Shown here one piece after another: positions 25,401 to 37,400 of a stretch of 64,000 bases of DNA. Source of the stretch: Ctena decussata (taxonomy: Eukaryota; Mollusca; Bivalvia; Lucinida; Lucinidae). The translations under genes and the position numbers were made by a program. The notes under the pieces are model-generated. The model was given only the letters and a program-made list of their open reading frames with translations, had not been told where the DNA came from and did not search any database. The stretch spans positions 23,574,460 through 23,638,459 of the forward strand of contig OZ022500.1 of the NCBI GenBank assembly GCA_963989385.1, in the 5' to 3' direction. Numbering within the stretch: the first letter of the stretch is position 1; the number at the start of each line of letters is the position of its first letter.

Positions 25401-28400
25401 ATTTTCATGGCCCCAAGCCCGTAAGAGCCATCGAAGTTCTACTGTAATTTACTTTTCCAAATTTTTTAAATCTCTACGGTATTTCAGCTTACCGAAGCAA
25501 AGGACAATGTATATATGTATGACGAAGATGGAGCATCTGCCAGAGTCACGTCTAGTGTTTCAAGGTTAAAGGTTGATGTTCCAGGCACCCTTGGCGGCTC
25601 AGTCGTGATAAAGCAGAAAATACCGAGTAAGTATTTGTTCAGTTCAGTTCCGTTCAACCATTCTTTTTATTTCAGTCTTACCTCGGCCTTATCACAGGGT
25701 ATAATTGATTCCGCCAATTTTCGCTTCCTGCAGAGACTGTACATCATATTTGGCTTCCGCCGAGACTGTCCGCGAACTCTTCCTTCCTTCCGAGACTTCT
25801 GTACATGATAAATGGCTTCCTGCAGAGACTGACCGCGTGATTCTGCTTCCTGGCGAGGCTCTCGGCAGGAAGCAGAATCACGCGGACAGTCTCGGTAGGA
25901 AGCAATTTTTCGAGGACAGTAGTCCCTGCAGGAAGCAAGAGTTCGCGGACAGTCTCGGCGGAAGCCAAATATGACGGACAGTCTCTGCAGGAAGCGAAAA
26001 TTGGCGGAATCGATTATACCCTGTGCTTATGGACATGGACATATATTTACATAGAGTAAAATAAGCTAAGAGAGGTATTGGAGACTACTTTAAAATGCTA
26101 TCGCACTGCGCAAAAAAAAGCAGATTACAAAATTTGCGTCTGCAAATTTTCAGAAAATGTTCTATTCTTTTGCTTTTTTTTAATTATCAAATGTCATTCA
26201 GTTTTTTCATGGTTTGAAGAGGTCTAACATTAGCGTTTAGGGATCAATTATATTGTTACAACTGCCCAAATTGAAAAATTTTAAATTTTGATAAGTGTAA
26301 TTTATCTATTTCAACCTAATTATTGCTGGTAAGTCTAACTGGATGCAAAGAGCTGTTGAAAATGTCTCCGCCAATGAATATTTTCAGGAAAAGGTTTGAG
26401 AAACTGTACTTTCAGACATTACAAAGTTTATGTTAAAATTGAATAAATCTTAAAACTGCGTATGCGATTTGTCTCATTTATTGGCTAACAAGTAAAGTAG
26501 CCTCGACAAGACATAACCAACAAAGTGGCATAAAGACTCAGATTATGTTGGGCATCCGCCCAGTCTGCTCAGAGTCTTTACTGGCGGCATGAAGGTAGCA
26601 TGAACCCTAAGCTACTTTCAAGCGCACAACGAAATTTCTGATCAGACTGGGCAGATGCCCAGACTGGTCGTCTGAACCCTCGCTGGGCGCACATGCCACT
26701 TTGTTTATTTTGTCGTATTAGTGCTCAATTATTTAGTATTATAGCGGTATGTTTTATATAACAATTTTAATGTTCCAGCCATTGGTTGGTTATGACTGAA
26801 TTGTGAGATTTATTTACAATACTTAAAATCATGTGGGACATCGCCGAATAGTGTATTGTGGTGAAAGGTAGGACAATTAACACATGTTTGGACATAGAGC
26901 TCTTTTTATGAATAAGTTGACACAGAGGCTCTGGTTGACATTAAAGGTTTTTTTCAGCAATATGATTCTTTTTGTGTTCTCATATATAGCAGAAAAAGTA
27001 ATAGTTTGAATAATTTCTACTTATTTGACCTTTAAGCACTCCTATACTTGTTACGTGCAATCTGTACCTCTATATTATAGTACCAACTTACACAAGGACG
27101 ATCCCAGTTGTGGCACCTGACGATGCTTCCCAGCTCTCATTGTACATAACACTTGTGCAGTCCAGTGAAGACATGCTTTGCATCGCATCTAAACCAACAA
27201 CCGCTAGAGTTGATAAATACACAATCTACATTAACTATGGGAAGAACCCAACCAACATCGACTATGTTGCTAAGGAGGATGCTCACAGTGGTAACGACTG
27301 GAACGTTTGTTTTGCCCCAGCACAACGTCCGGGACGACAGATTGGAAAGTGGAACTATGGCGTTCGCACAGTGCTCAAAGGTAAGTTATAGATTAGGTAA
27401 ACCAGGAGAAATCGCCCCTTTGGGTTGGGGGGGGGGGGGGGGTCAAATTTACTCGTAAAGATGGCTATTGGTATGATCAGCTATGTGATTTGAGTAGCAT
27501 GTCTTATTTTTATAGGTCTATCGTTGTTATTTTGAATTTCTAAATTCTAACTTCTAAATTTACAGCCCAGCAGGCACAGGAAGTTAAAATGACGTCGTAC
27601 TGGCGTCATTTTGACGTCATGTGCATTCTGTGAGTAGTAAACGTGAATGATTAATGGATGCTGTAGAAGCAACAAATTCACAAAAAGACACCAAAGACAC
27701 GAAAATAGCATACTCGGTTTTATTATTTTCCTGATCAGTTATGAAAAAAGCAAAAATAACCACGCCCTCAGTCTAACACCGGTATCGAACACACTTCAAA
27801 ATACGTCTCAGAAAGGCCTTCCTCTAGAATCCGTATCAAAGGCGTTCTCATAAACGAATTCAAAAGGAGTTCAGGTACAGCTGAGGCATATGGACAATTC
27901 TAAAGATATAAATGATAGATTATTGCAGCGTCTGATTTGGGTCTGCAATGTTTGCCTTTGTTCCATTTATGGAAAGCTCTTGGCACTAGTGATTTATCTA
28001 AGTTTAGTATGTCAGCTCTTTGATACTTCCTCCTGTCTGAGAATGTCTGTAGTCAAAGCAGATATCACATCCCTTTTTTTTCGGAGTCTTAGATTGGTTT
28101 GTGCTTTGTTATAGTCGACGCCTTATTTGCTATTAAGTTTAACTATTGCATCAGTCATCGTACAGCCAACTTCCGATATCTCAGAGTCTAAGTTCATCCA
28201 AAACTACTGATATCTCAAAGTAAATTTTCTGCTTCCAGAAAATTTACTTTGAGATACCAGTAATTTGAGATAATAGAAGTGTCCAACCGATATTTTATAT
28301 ATAAGAGGTACTTTGAGATATCATTGTTCGAGCTATCGAGAGTTGACTGTATTTCAATTTAGAAACAGAAGTGAATTAGTTATCAATTTATTTGACGTTA

Positions 28401-31400
28401 TACAGAAGATTCGGGCTCTTCACGAAGGCGCCGTGCTGCTGATGACTCGAACTCGACCTCATCTTTACCCGAGTTTGACATGGCTACAGCCACAATGGCG
28501 TGCATGACTTGGGATAGTGATACAAATTCCTGGAAAAGCGATGCTTGTGACGTAAGTGATTCTTTAGTCTATGCTTATCTTACAATATGCATGTGAACTT
28601 TCTAAAGCTTGAAAGGGCGTGGTTTGTATTCTAAATACATGGACCTGCAAAGCGGGAATGGGTTCTGTTATCTCCGCATCCAATGTATCTGTCCTTAAAC
28701 GGATGCACTATAAACGATAGACATGCAGTGCAGACCCTTAGCAGACTGTCAGGGTCAATGAGGAGGCTTGAATAGCCGAAACTTCGAAGTAAGGCCCGTG
28801 TTCATTCCATTTAATGTGTTCTCAGCTCTTGGAGGAACTCGTTTTGATTTTAATCTGGTCTCACATTCCAGTCAAAATAACTTTCATACAGCACTTTGAA
28901 TCTTAAAGGACGCTCGGTTTAACCCTTTAAGCGCCAAAAAAACAGACGACAAAATATACTTCTGCAAAATTTCACAAAATGTTTCGTCCACGCTTTATCA
29001 TATTGAGAATTCAAAAACTTGAGGTCACACAGTGTAGATCTAGTTGTGGCGGCTTTATGAGCCGCCTCATCATGATCTACGCTGTTTGTAAATTCAGCTA
29101 TTTTCGTCTACGGCGCTTAAAGTGTTAAAACTATTGATAATGCTAGTTTATAGCCTGATTGCTCTAAAATGCAAACGGGGTTCTAGAGGTATATCAGAAA
29201 TGATGAAAGGTACAAGATCTTCGAATTGCTTTTTCTTAAATTTTATACTGTGCGTAGCCGAATCAAGGTTTTTTGTTCTTTTCTTGTTTCTTATATTTCA
29301 CAATTTGCACTATTAGCGTCCTTGCGAAAATGGACCCAAAGATGTCACATTTACCATTTGATAATTACCCACTGGGCACACAATTTTGAAGCAAGATTGA
29401 ATCAATGTTGTTGCAGCGCCATTACGTTGAATCAACGTTGAAGTTCCATGTTGATTAAATGTTATGTGTCTGATGGGTAGGGAGTAAATGTGGCTGTTGG
29501 GGAACTCTCTAATCTGACTAAGTTTGTATAAAACTCTTCAGAACCTCGCATAATTTCAGGCACGATGGATTCCTGACGACGGTGTATTGGAGTGTTCCTG
29601 TTCTGCAACTAATAACGAACTAACGTTTGGCAACTCGTTCTACGTTCCGCCGAACTCTATCGACTTCAGTAGCGTGTTCTTGAAGTTTTCTCCCCAGAAC
29701 CAAGCGGCTGTGCTGTCAATCCTGATAATTGTCATCATTCTTTACATACTTGTCGTAATTTGGGCAAGACGGCAGGATAAGAAAGACTTGTTAAAGGTAA
29801 TGTATGGACAAAGGCCTATGGTCTTGTTTTTGATCATGTACTAAGGACGATGACAGGGTCATTATGCTTCTCATGCATTTACATGCTTGATTTAACCCTT
29901 TATTTTACTTGTGGGCTTGTCCATCCTTATCATTTTGTTGAGCCCATTTCTAATTTCTAGTTTTAGGGGTTTCTGGTGAATGTTTTGACTTTTTATTGTA
30001 TTTTGCTTGGAAAGAAATTCCTTTATAGGCCCTCATCAGACGCCGCGTTCTTCGGCGTCTGAATTGGATTTGCACTGGTAGCATTATATCCTAAAGCGGG
30101 TCTCCAGTCTAAAATTATATCCTAAAATGGGTTTCCAGTTTGAAAAGGTTAAGCCGCTGATCATGACACCTTTGTTGAAGAAACCTAACTACATGTTCAT
30201 GTAAGTAATTGATTTCTTTTAATTTAACCTTGGTAAAGCTTTGTTTAAAGTTCACATGGAAGGGTATATATGAGCCACGACACGGGAAAACGAACAATGT
30301 GGTTATGCACCCAGCGCAGACTCAGATCAGCCTGGGCATCCGCCCAGTCTGATCAGAGTCTTCGCTGTCCGCATGGAGGTACATGTAGCTCAGTCCCTTA
30401 GCTACCCTTTTAGCACTTAGCGAAGAGTCTGATCAGGTTGGGTGGATGCCCAGGCTGATCTGAGTCTGCGCAGGGCGCACAACCACATTGTTGGTTTTCT
30501 CGTGTCGCGGCTCATATGTAGTTATATATACATGTACATGTACAAAAATCATATCTTGGTATTTGATATTTTCAGTGGGGAATTACGCCTCTGGTCGACA
30601 ATTTTCCTGAGGACAACTACTTCTACGTGGTCAAAGTATATACCGGCATCAGACCAGGGGCTGGAACAAAATCCAAGGTGGCGTTCGTTGTGTCAGGCGA
30701 TGAGATGGACAGTGGTGTAAGAGAACTCTCCGACGGTATCAGAAAGGTAACTACTCCTGCTTACCGTGAAAAAATATACAGTTTGGGTTAACGAGCTGTT
30801 AAGCCCAACACAATAAATCGACCATTCAGAACAAACAGAAATCAACATCATCTCTGTTTCTTTCTGTATCCAAACCAATATACCCCAAGCCTATTAAGGG
30901 CGCTTTCCTGAGTTGTACATCAATTACACTAACTTGAAGCAATAACATTTTCAAGCTTTACAATCTGCTGATTTGCTCTGTTTTTAAGCCAGCCAATCAA
31001 CTAACACATTTAATATAACATTCCAAAGGACAAAGTATTCTCGGTTTCAAAACAGAAATTGTACGTGGGTAATACCAATTTGATTACGTGTGATGTCGAC
31101 CAATCGGTAACTGTGTAAAGTGGCTGTCGACCATGGACTTATTTATTAATTACGGTAAATTATACTTTTATAAAAGATCGCTGACTAAGAAATTGGTAAT
31201 ATCCTGTGAACACAATTGGGCGTATTTGACTGGGCGTTTGTGTTTCACGATTTTTAGAGTGAAGCACTGTTTCTATAGAATAATAGAATCTATGATGGGG
31301 TTGAGGCCATGACAAGGAAATCTCAGGCTCGTTTTCAGATTATTTAGTCTTATGCGAGGCTTGCCGAGCATAAGACTTTAATAATCTGAAAACGAGCCTG

Positions 31401-34400
31401 AGATTTCCTTGTCGAGGCCTCAACCCCATCATTGATTATTTTTCTCACCCATTTTATTTTATAGAACAGAATATCCATTGAATACCTTAATTTCTTGTTG
31501 AAGCCATTCCTATAAAATTCAAACTAATTTTCTATTAATAGTTCTGGCATGTGTGTTAATTTCACCTTGTGCATGCATATTTCATGACTGGCAGCTAATC
31601 AGAAATGTACAGTGACCCCTAGTGCACATCACTAGCTGTAAATTTCATTTTGCATGCAATTTACCTGCAAGTGGATTTGTTATACCCCCGCTTTGAAAAA
31701 GTGGGGGGTATACTGGTTTACATCTGTCCGTAGTTCCGTCCGTCCTTCCGTCCTTCCGTAATTCCGTAACACTTTTTCGTCAAAGATATCTCAACAACCG
31801 TATAAGATAGAAACTTCATATTTGGTATACAGGATGACAACGAAAAGTTGTATCGTGGGATTGAGAACGGGCCCACTCCTGCTTGTTCTTCCCTGTATTT
31901 GTTCACTTTTCTTTCTCTCCATTTATTTTCGTCAAAGATATCTCCGCAATGGTATAAGATAGAAAGTTAATATTTGGTATACAGGTTAACAATAACAAGT
32001 TGTATCGTGGGATAGAGAACCGGTCTTCTCCTATTTGTTCTTCCCTGTATTTGTTCACTTTTCTTTCTCTCCATGCATTCAATACTTTAATTTTTCGTAA
32101 AAGATTTCTCAGCAACTGTTCAAGTTGGAAAGTTTGTATTTGGTATATGAGTTGACAAAGACCTGTTGTATTGTGGGATTTAAAACGGGCTTTCTCCTGC
32201 TTGTTCTTCCCTGTATTTGTTCACTTTTCTTTCTCTCCACTTATTTTCGTCAAAGATATCTGAGCAACTGTTTAAGATAGAAAGTTAATATTTGGTATAC
32301 AGATTAGCAACTACAGTTGTATTGTGGGATAGAGAATGGGTCTTCTCCTATTTGTTCTTTCCTGTATTTGTTCACTTTTCTTTCTCTCCATGCATTCAGT
32401 ACTGTAAATTTTCGTAAAAGATTTCTCAGCAACTGTTCAAGGTGGAAGGTTTATATTTGTTATATGAGTTGACAATGACTTGTTGTATTGTGGGATTCAG
32501 AATGGGCCAACTCCTTGTTGTTTTTCCCTGTATTTGTTATTTTTTCTGTCTCTCCACACTTTTTTGTCAAAGGTATCTCAGCAGTATTATAAGGTAGGAA
32601 GTTCAATTTGGTATACAGGTTGATAGCAACAAGTTATATCATGGGTTTAAAAATGGGCCTCCTTCTCTTTGTTTTTCCCTGTCTTTGTTCCTTTTCTTTT
32701 CTCCAAACTTTATTTGTCAAAGATATCTCTGCAACAGTATAAGGTAGAAAGTTGATATATGGTATACAGGTTGACGATGACAAATTGTATCATTGGATAG
32801 AGAACCGGTCCTCCTGTTTGTTCTTCGCTATTTTTGTTCACATTTCTTTCTCTCCATGCATTCAGTACTGTTATTTTTTGTGAAAGATTTCTCAGCAACT
32901 GTGCAGGATCATATTTGGTAAATGACTTGTCAATGACTTGACACTTTTCAGAACAGGGATCTCAGCCACTGTTCAGCATAGACTGCTCAAACATGTTAGA
33001 TTTGTTTTCTTTCATGTTTTGTTTTCTCCATACAGGCCATATACATTGGAAGCGCTACAGCGGGGGTATAGTCAGATTTTCTGACAGTTCTAGTTGAATT
33101 TAAGTGTGTAATCAATTGGGCTGTACTATTTAGCAGTGATTGGCATTTTGAGACAGCTTTCAGAGCCTAGGCTGAGATAGCAGGCCGAGAGAGAAAAATC
33201 TCAGACACCTCTAGAAAGGGATATTCTTGCCCAATGGGTGAGAAAAAATTGTTGCACGGTAAGAATTGTTAAGCACTGGGTATGTCGTGTTTCACAATTA
33301 ATAACATGAAGCATTTTTTCCATAGAACAAGTGTTTCACGCTTAGAATTGTGAAGCACGAAACGCCCGTTTGAATACGCTCACTGTTTCACATTTGGCGT
33401 TTTATTTGGTCAATTATCATACATAATATATTTGCAGGAGTTCAAAACCGGAAGTATAGTCAATTTCTTGTTGTCAACCAACTCTGCACTTGGTCAGCTG
33501 GAGTATATGCGAATATGGCACGACAACTCCGGCGGAGGGTCCGACTCATCCTGGTATCTAAGCAAAATCGAAGTCCAGGATGTGCAATTAAACGAAACGT
33601 AAGTTTTTTTAGCATAATCAGGATACCGTAAAATTCTTAGTATTTGGGCAGTTAGGTTTGAACAATCAGTGCAGGCTCAGATCAGACTGCAGTTTGATTT
33701 CATTTTGCTTTTGTAGGAGCAGTGTGTCCAGGGTTTATACTTTTCCGTTTTATCTACATTCTTTGGCTATATTACTGCATTATCAACTCAAACTGTACCA
33801 AATTTTAGGACAATTAGGGTAATTGTTAGGTAGCACAATATCTACAATTCTTACGGTAATCGGGATAATTTTTTAACCGCTGGGCAAGAGTCAGCTCTGG
33901 CTCTGATGTTATAAAACTTTTTTCATGCTAACTCAGCTGAGCATGAAATTTTACCTGCTAATAAGCAGCAAATTACTGATAAATACAGTTGTTTAGATGC
34001 TCAGTTGAGCTGAGTATGGAATTTTCTCTGCTTATGAATATGAAAATGCCAACATTAAATGCCAACATTAGTTGGCATTTTCGTATTTATCAGCAGAGAA
34101 AATTTCATGCTCATCCGAGTTTAGCAGGAAAAAAGTTTATAACCTCGAGGCCTGGTTATTGTTTTAGGTGCACATTATGATATCCATCCTTTTGTTTCAT
34201 CTAAAATAACTATATTTAAATATTTGAATTTACGGACAAATAAATTTAAAAATAAAATAAAAATAAAACTAATATAAATTTTTCTTCTGCTCCCTTTTTT
34301 TAGTTTTACAAAGTGTTTTGTCATAAAACACGAGTTTTAAGTGTTTAGAGTGAATGCCTTTCATTTTACCACATGTGTCTTATATTTCTTCCTTTGGTGT

Positions 34401-37400
34401 ATTGGATGGTAGCTAAATTGTGACTTTTTTTAGAACTACTCTTTGAACTACTTGGAACTTTTTCTTTGTCGCAACGTCTGAGGTACGCAATATAAATGAC
34501 AAGTTTCCAGAGCTCTAGATAAGAGGGAGTATTTGATGATAATTAAGGATAATTTTTGTTAATTCTGCATAAAACCTATGTTGTGACCCCTCATCTGAAC
34601 CGTCTCAGCGAGACGGTTCAGCTGAGGGGTCACAACGTATGGTTTCGATGAGAAATAAGAAAAATTATCCTTAATTATCATCAAATACTCCCTCTTATCT
34701 AGAGCTCTGAGTTTCGGATACAGATGGCCAAGTTGGAATTACTAGAAACGGAATTATTTTATCAATATGTAAATGCCACGGAGTCACACACACACTTAAA
34801 ACAAAGCCATTCCGCATATTCATATTAATTAGTGATTCATTCGCGATATACATGTATGCTGACAGTGTGACAGGGCCTAGAATATGATGCATTCCTATAA
34901 TGTTTTTCAGCTTCATATTCCAAGCTGAGCGTTGGTTAGCAGTAGAGAAAGAGGACGGCGCAGTTGAATGTGTGATGCCAGTGAACAAGAAGAATGACCT
35001 GAACGTTTTCAGGAACAGGTTCTTTCAGAACGCCAAGGACAATCTGGCTGACAACCACATCTGGATTTCAGTCGTCTACAGACCTGCCTCCAGTACCTTT
35101 ACCAGGGTACGTTTTTCTTTGAAAAGCCATGAGATATAAACAGTACAAATGCAGGCTTGAATGGTTACTACGATTTGCACTTTCCGAATGAGGAATCTAA
35201 CTGGGATAACAAATTACTTTATGGTTTAATGTCTGCATTTAAATCGAGAACGTATGTTGAAGCTGACAAAGAATCAGCAGTTCTAAACATATAGACCGTT
35301 TGAAAGACGAGAAACCAGCAAATGAACAAATACAACAAAACAGCAACAATACAGCTGCAAATACAGCAGGAAAGCAGACCATGTTTTATTGGATCTGTTA
35401 ATGAGATTGTCACAGGGTGTACATAATAAGGTATATCATACGAGGGTCATCCAAAAAGTTCTGTCACAGCCTGATATCTCGAAAACGAAAGGTGATATTT
35501 TCACCTTAAATAAAAACCATTTAAAAACCCGGTTTTTATCTCATAGCTGTAAAAAAAGCTGATCCTTGTACCAATTGCATAACATTCACAATCTGCTTTA
35601 AAAGAAGGGTACCCTCCCCATACTGGCAAATTAGCAGATGCAACCCCGTAAATGTCCAGTTAAGGGATGCCCATTATCGCTGCCTGGTGCCTACGATAAC
35701 TCAGGTACTAATAAACACAACGAAAAAATCTCCAAGTCATCCTGTCCATTTTAAAGAGATTAAAGCATTTCGTAGTCTCAACATTATGCAAACAAAGACA
35801 TACGAAAATTGACTAGGTGATGTTTTAAGTACTTAAACTGCATAAATAAATAATAGTTCAAATTCTGGAGCATATATTTACTGCAGTAGATCATGACAAT
35901 GTGATCTCAATCAAAATTTTAAAAAAGATCCCTAAAATGAAGGCATAGTGGGTCCTTGAAAATCACGTGACTGTTTATTTCAACATATTTCTGTGACACC
36001 ATAGATATCAATCGTTTGCATCGCGTACAATTGACAAAAGTCACTGATTTTTATGCAGTGCACTACAGAATGCATCAGACTGCAACCCTGAAAATTTCAG
36101 AATTCTGCAATATGTAGTTGCTGAGATATGCAGCATGAATCACAAGCCAGTAGAAAAACAAAAATCAAGAAAATAGGCCAGTGTCAAATTTTAAATCTGT
36201 ATTTGAGCTGATAACTCAACCAAATGGAATATTCTTACCCTGTATTTGATATCAGTATAAAAGTAAAGGACTGTTCTTTTGATTGTTGCAAACCGTGGTC
36301 AGCTATCACGTCTGCGAGCAAAGTTATGAGTCCAGTTACAGAACTTTTTGGACGATCCTCGTACACTTGTACTGCCTTGCGGTACTGAGTAGTAAAGTTA
36401 ACGCTTTTAGATCGAAGGGTCCCTTTTAGATCGAAGGGTCCCGGGCTCGATCCTCGGTCGGGGAGTTGAGATTTTTTAAGAGTTCGTGACAAATGGCACC
36501 CAACGTAAAATCCAGCCTGACCCTTGTGCAGCAATTCCTCGAGCCTATGTCTATATGCAGCTCTTTAGCCTGGAACTTCGGGGACGAAGTCCAATTTGGT
36601 GGGGGGAGAATGTCATGGGGTGAAGGTAATTAGGTATACAGTGTATTATACATTTGTACTGCCTTGCGGTACAAGCCGGCTTTTATAGGTACGTGGTAGA
36701 GTGTTCGTCTTTAGATCGAAGGGTCCCGGGTTCGATGCTCGGTCGGGGAGTTGAGATTTTTTAAGACTCCGTAACAAGATGGAAGATACTGTCAAACCCT
36801 TTATCACGATTTAGCAGTACTCTATTTTCAGAATGACTCTTAAAACCCGGTTCATATAAAGGAGTAGAAATGTATTCTAACAGTTTACATTTGCTTTTAA
36901 CTTTTGCGGCTGTCACATGGCTTCACTACAAGGTTGTAAGGTAAATACACTTGCATGATTTTATAGAGGATCTTACATGAGTGCTCATGTATTATTGAAT
37001 TTATTAAACGAGTTGGGGAAAACGATAAGATGCGAGGCTTTGCCGAGCATCTTATCGTTTTCCCCAACGAGTTTGATAAATTCAATAATACAGGAGCACG
37101 AATGCAAGATTCTATTTGTCATATGACACTAAAATCGCATTTTATGAGCAAATTTTGCATTAAAACGTCACGATTTCGCCAATAGAAAATGCGATGTTTG
37201 CATGGACGTCAACGCATAACGTTACGACGTAATTTGCATATTTAATCCACTAGTGGATTATCGTTTTTAATGCATGGCTTTATTACACTCTCAGATGCGA
37301 CGTCATATGATAAAAACTTTTACACTGCACTCACTGCGCTCTTTTGTAGGTCCAACGGGCGACATGCGCTCTAGTGTTTGTCTTGTTGACGATGATCGCC

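Larger units (their letters stand above)
31217..33381. mobile_element. 2.2-kb nonautonomous TIR element filling most of an intron
   Basis: Inverted ends about 60 bp long with indels: GGGCGTATTTGACTGGGCGT (31218) and ACGCCCGTTTGAATACGCTC (to 33381). It contains a hairpin (31294-31430), a second inner inverted pair TTTTTCTCACCCATT (31440) / AATGGGTGAGAAAAA (33232), and the tandem array 31683-33070. It sits between exons j and k. Confidence 0.72.
35408..36776 (+). mobile_element. Miniature LTR retroelement (TRIM-like) with interrupted 5' LTR
   Basis: The 5' LTR (35408-36491, minus the insertion 35439-36363) and 3' LTR (36611-36776, 166 bp) both start TGTCA and end ACA. A primer-binding-site-like TGGCACCCAACG (36494-36505) follows the 5' LTR, and a purine tract GGTGGGGGGAGAA precedes the 3' LTR. 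Only about 120 bp separate the LTRs, so there are no genes. AGAT flanks both ends. Strand follows the PBS-to-tract order. Confidence 0.72.

Noticed and set aside
25690..26028. CRISPR array
   Set aside because: Repeat-spacer spacing is superficially similar, but repeats invert at the centre, the element has terminal inverted repeats, and the genome is animal.
31718..32898. Minus-strand frames with repeated N-A-W-R-E-R
   Set aside because: Translations of the 155-bp tandem units, not a gene family.
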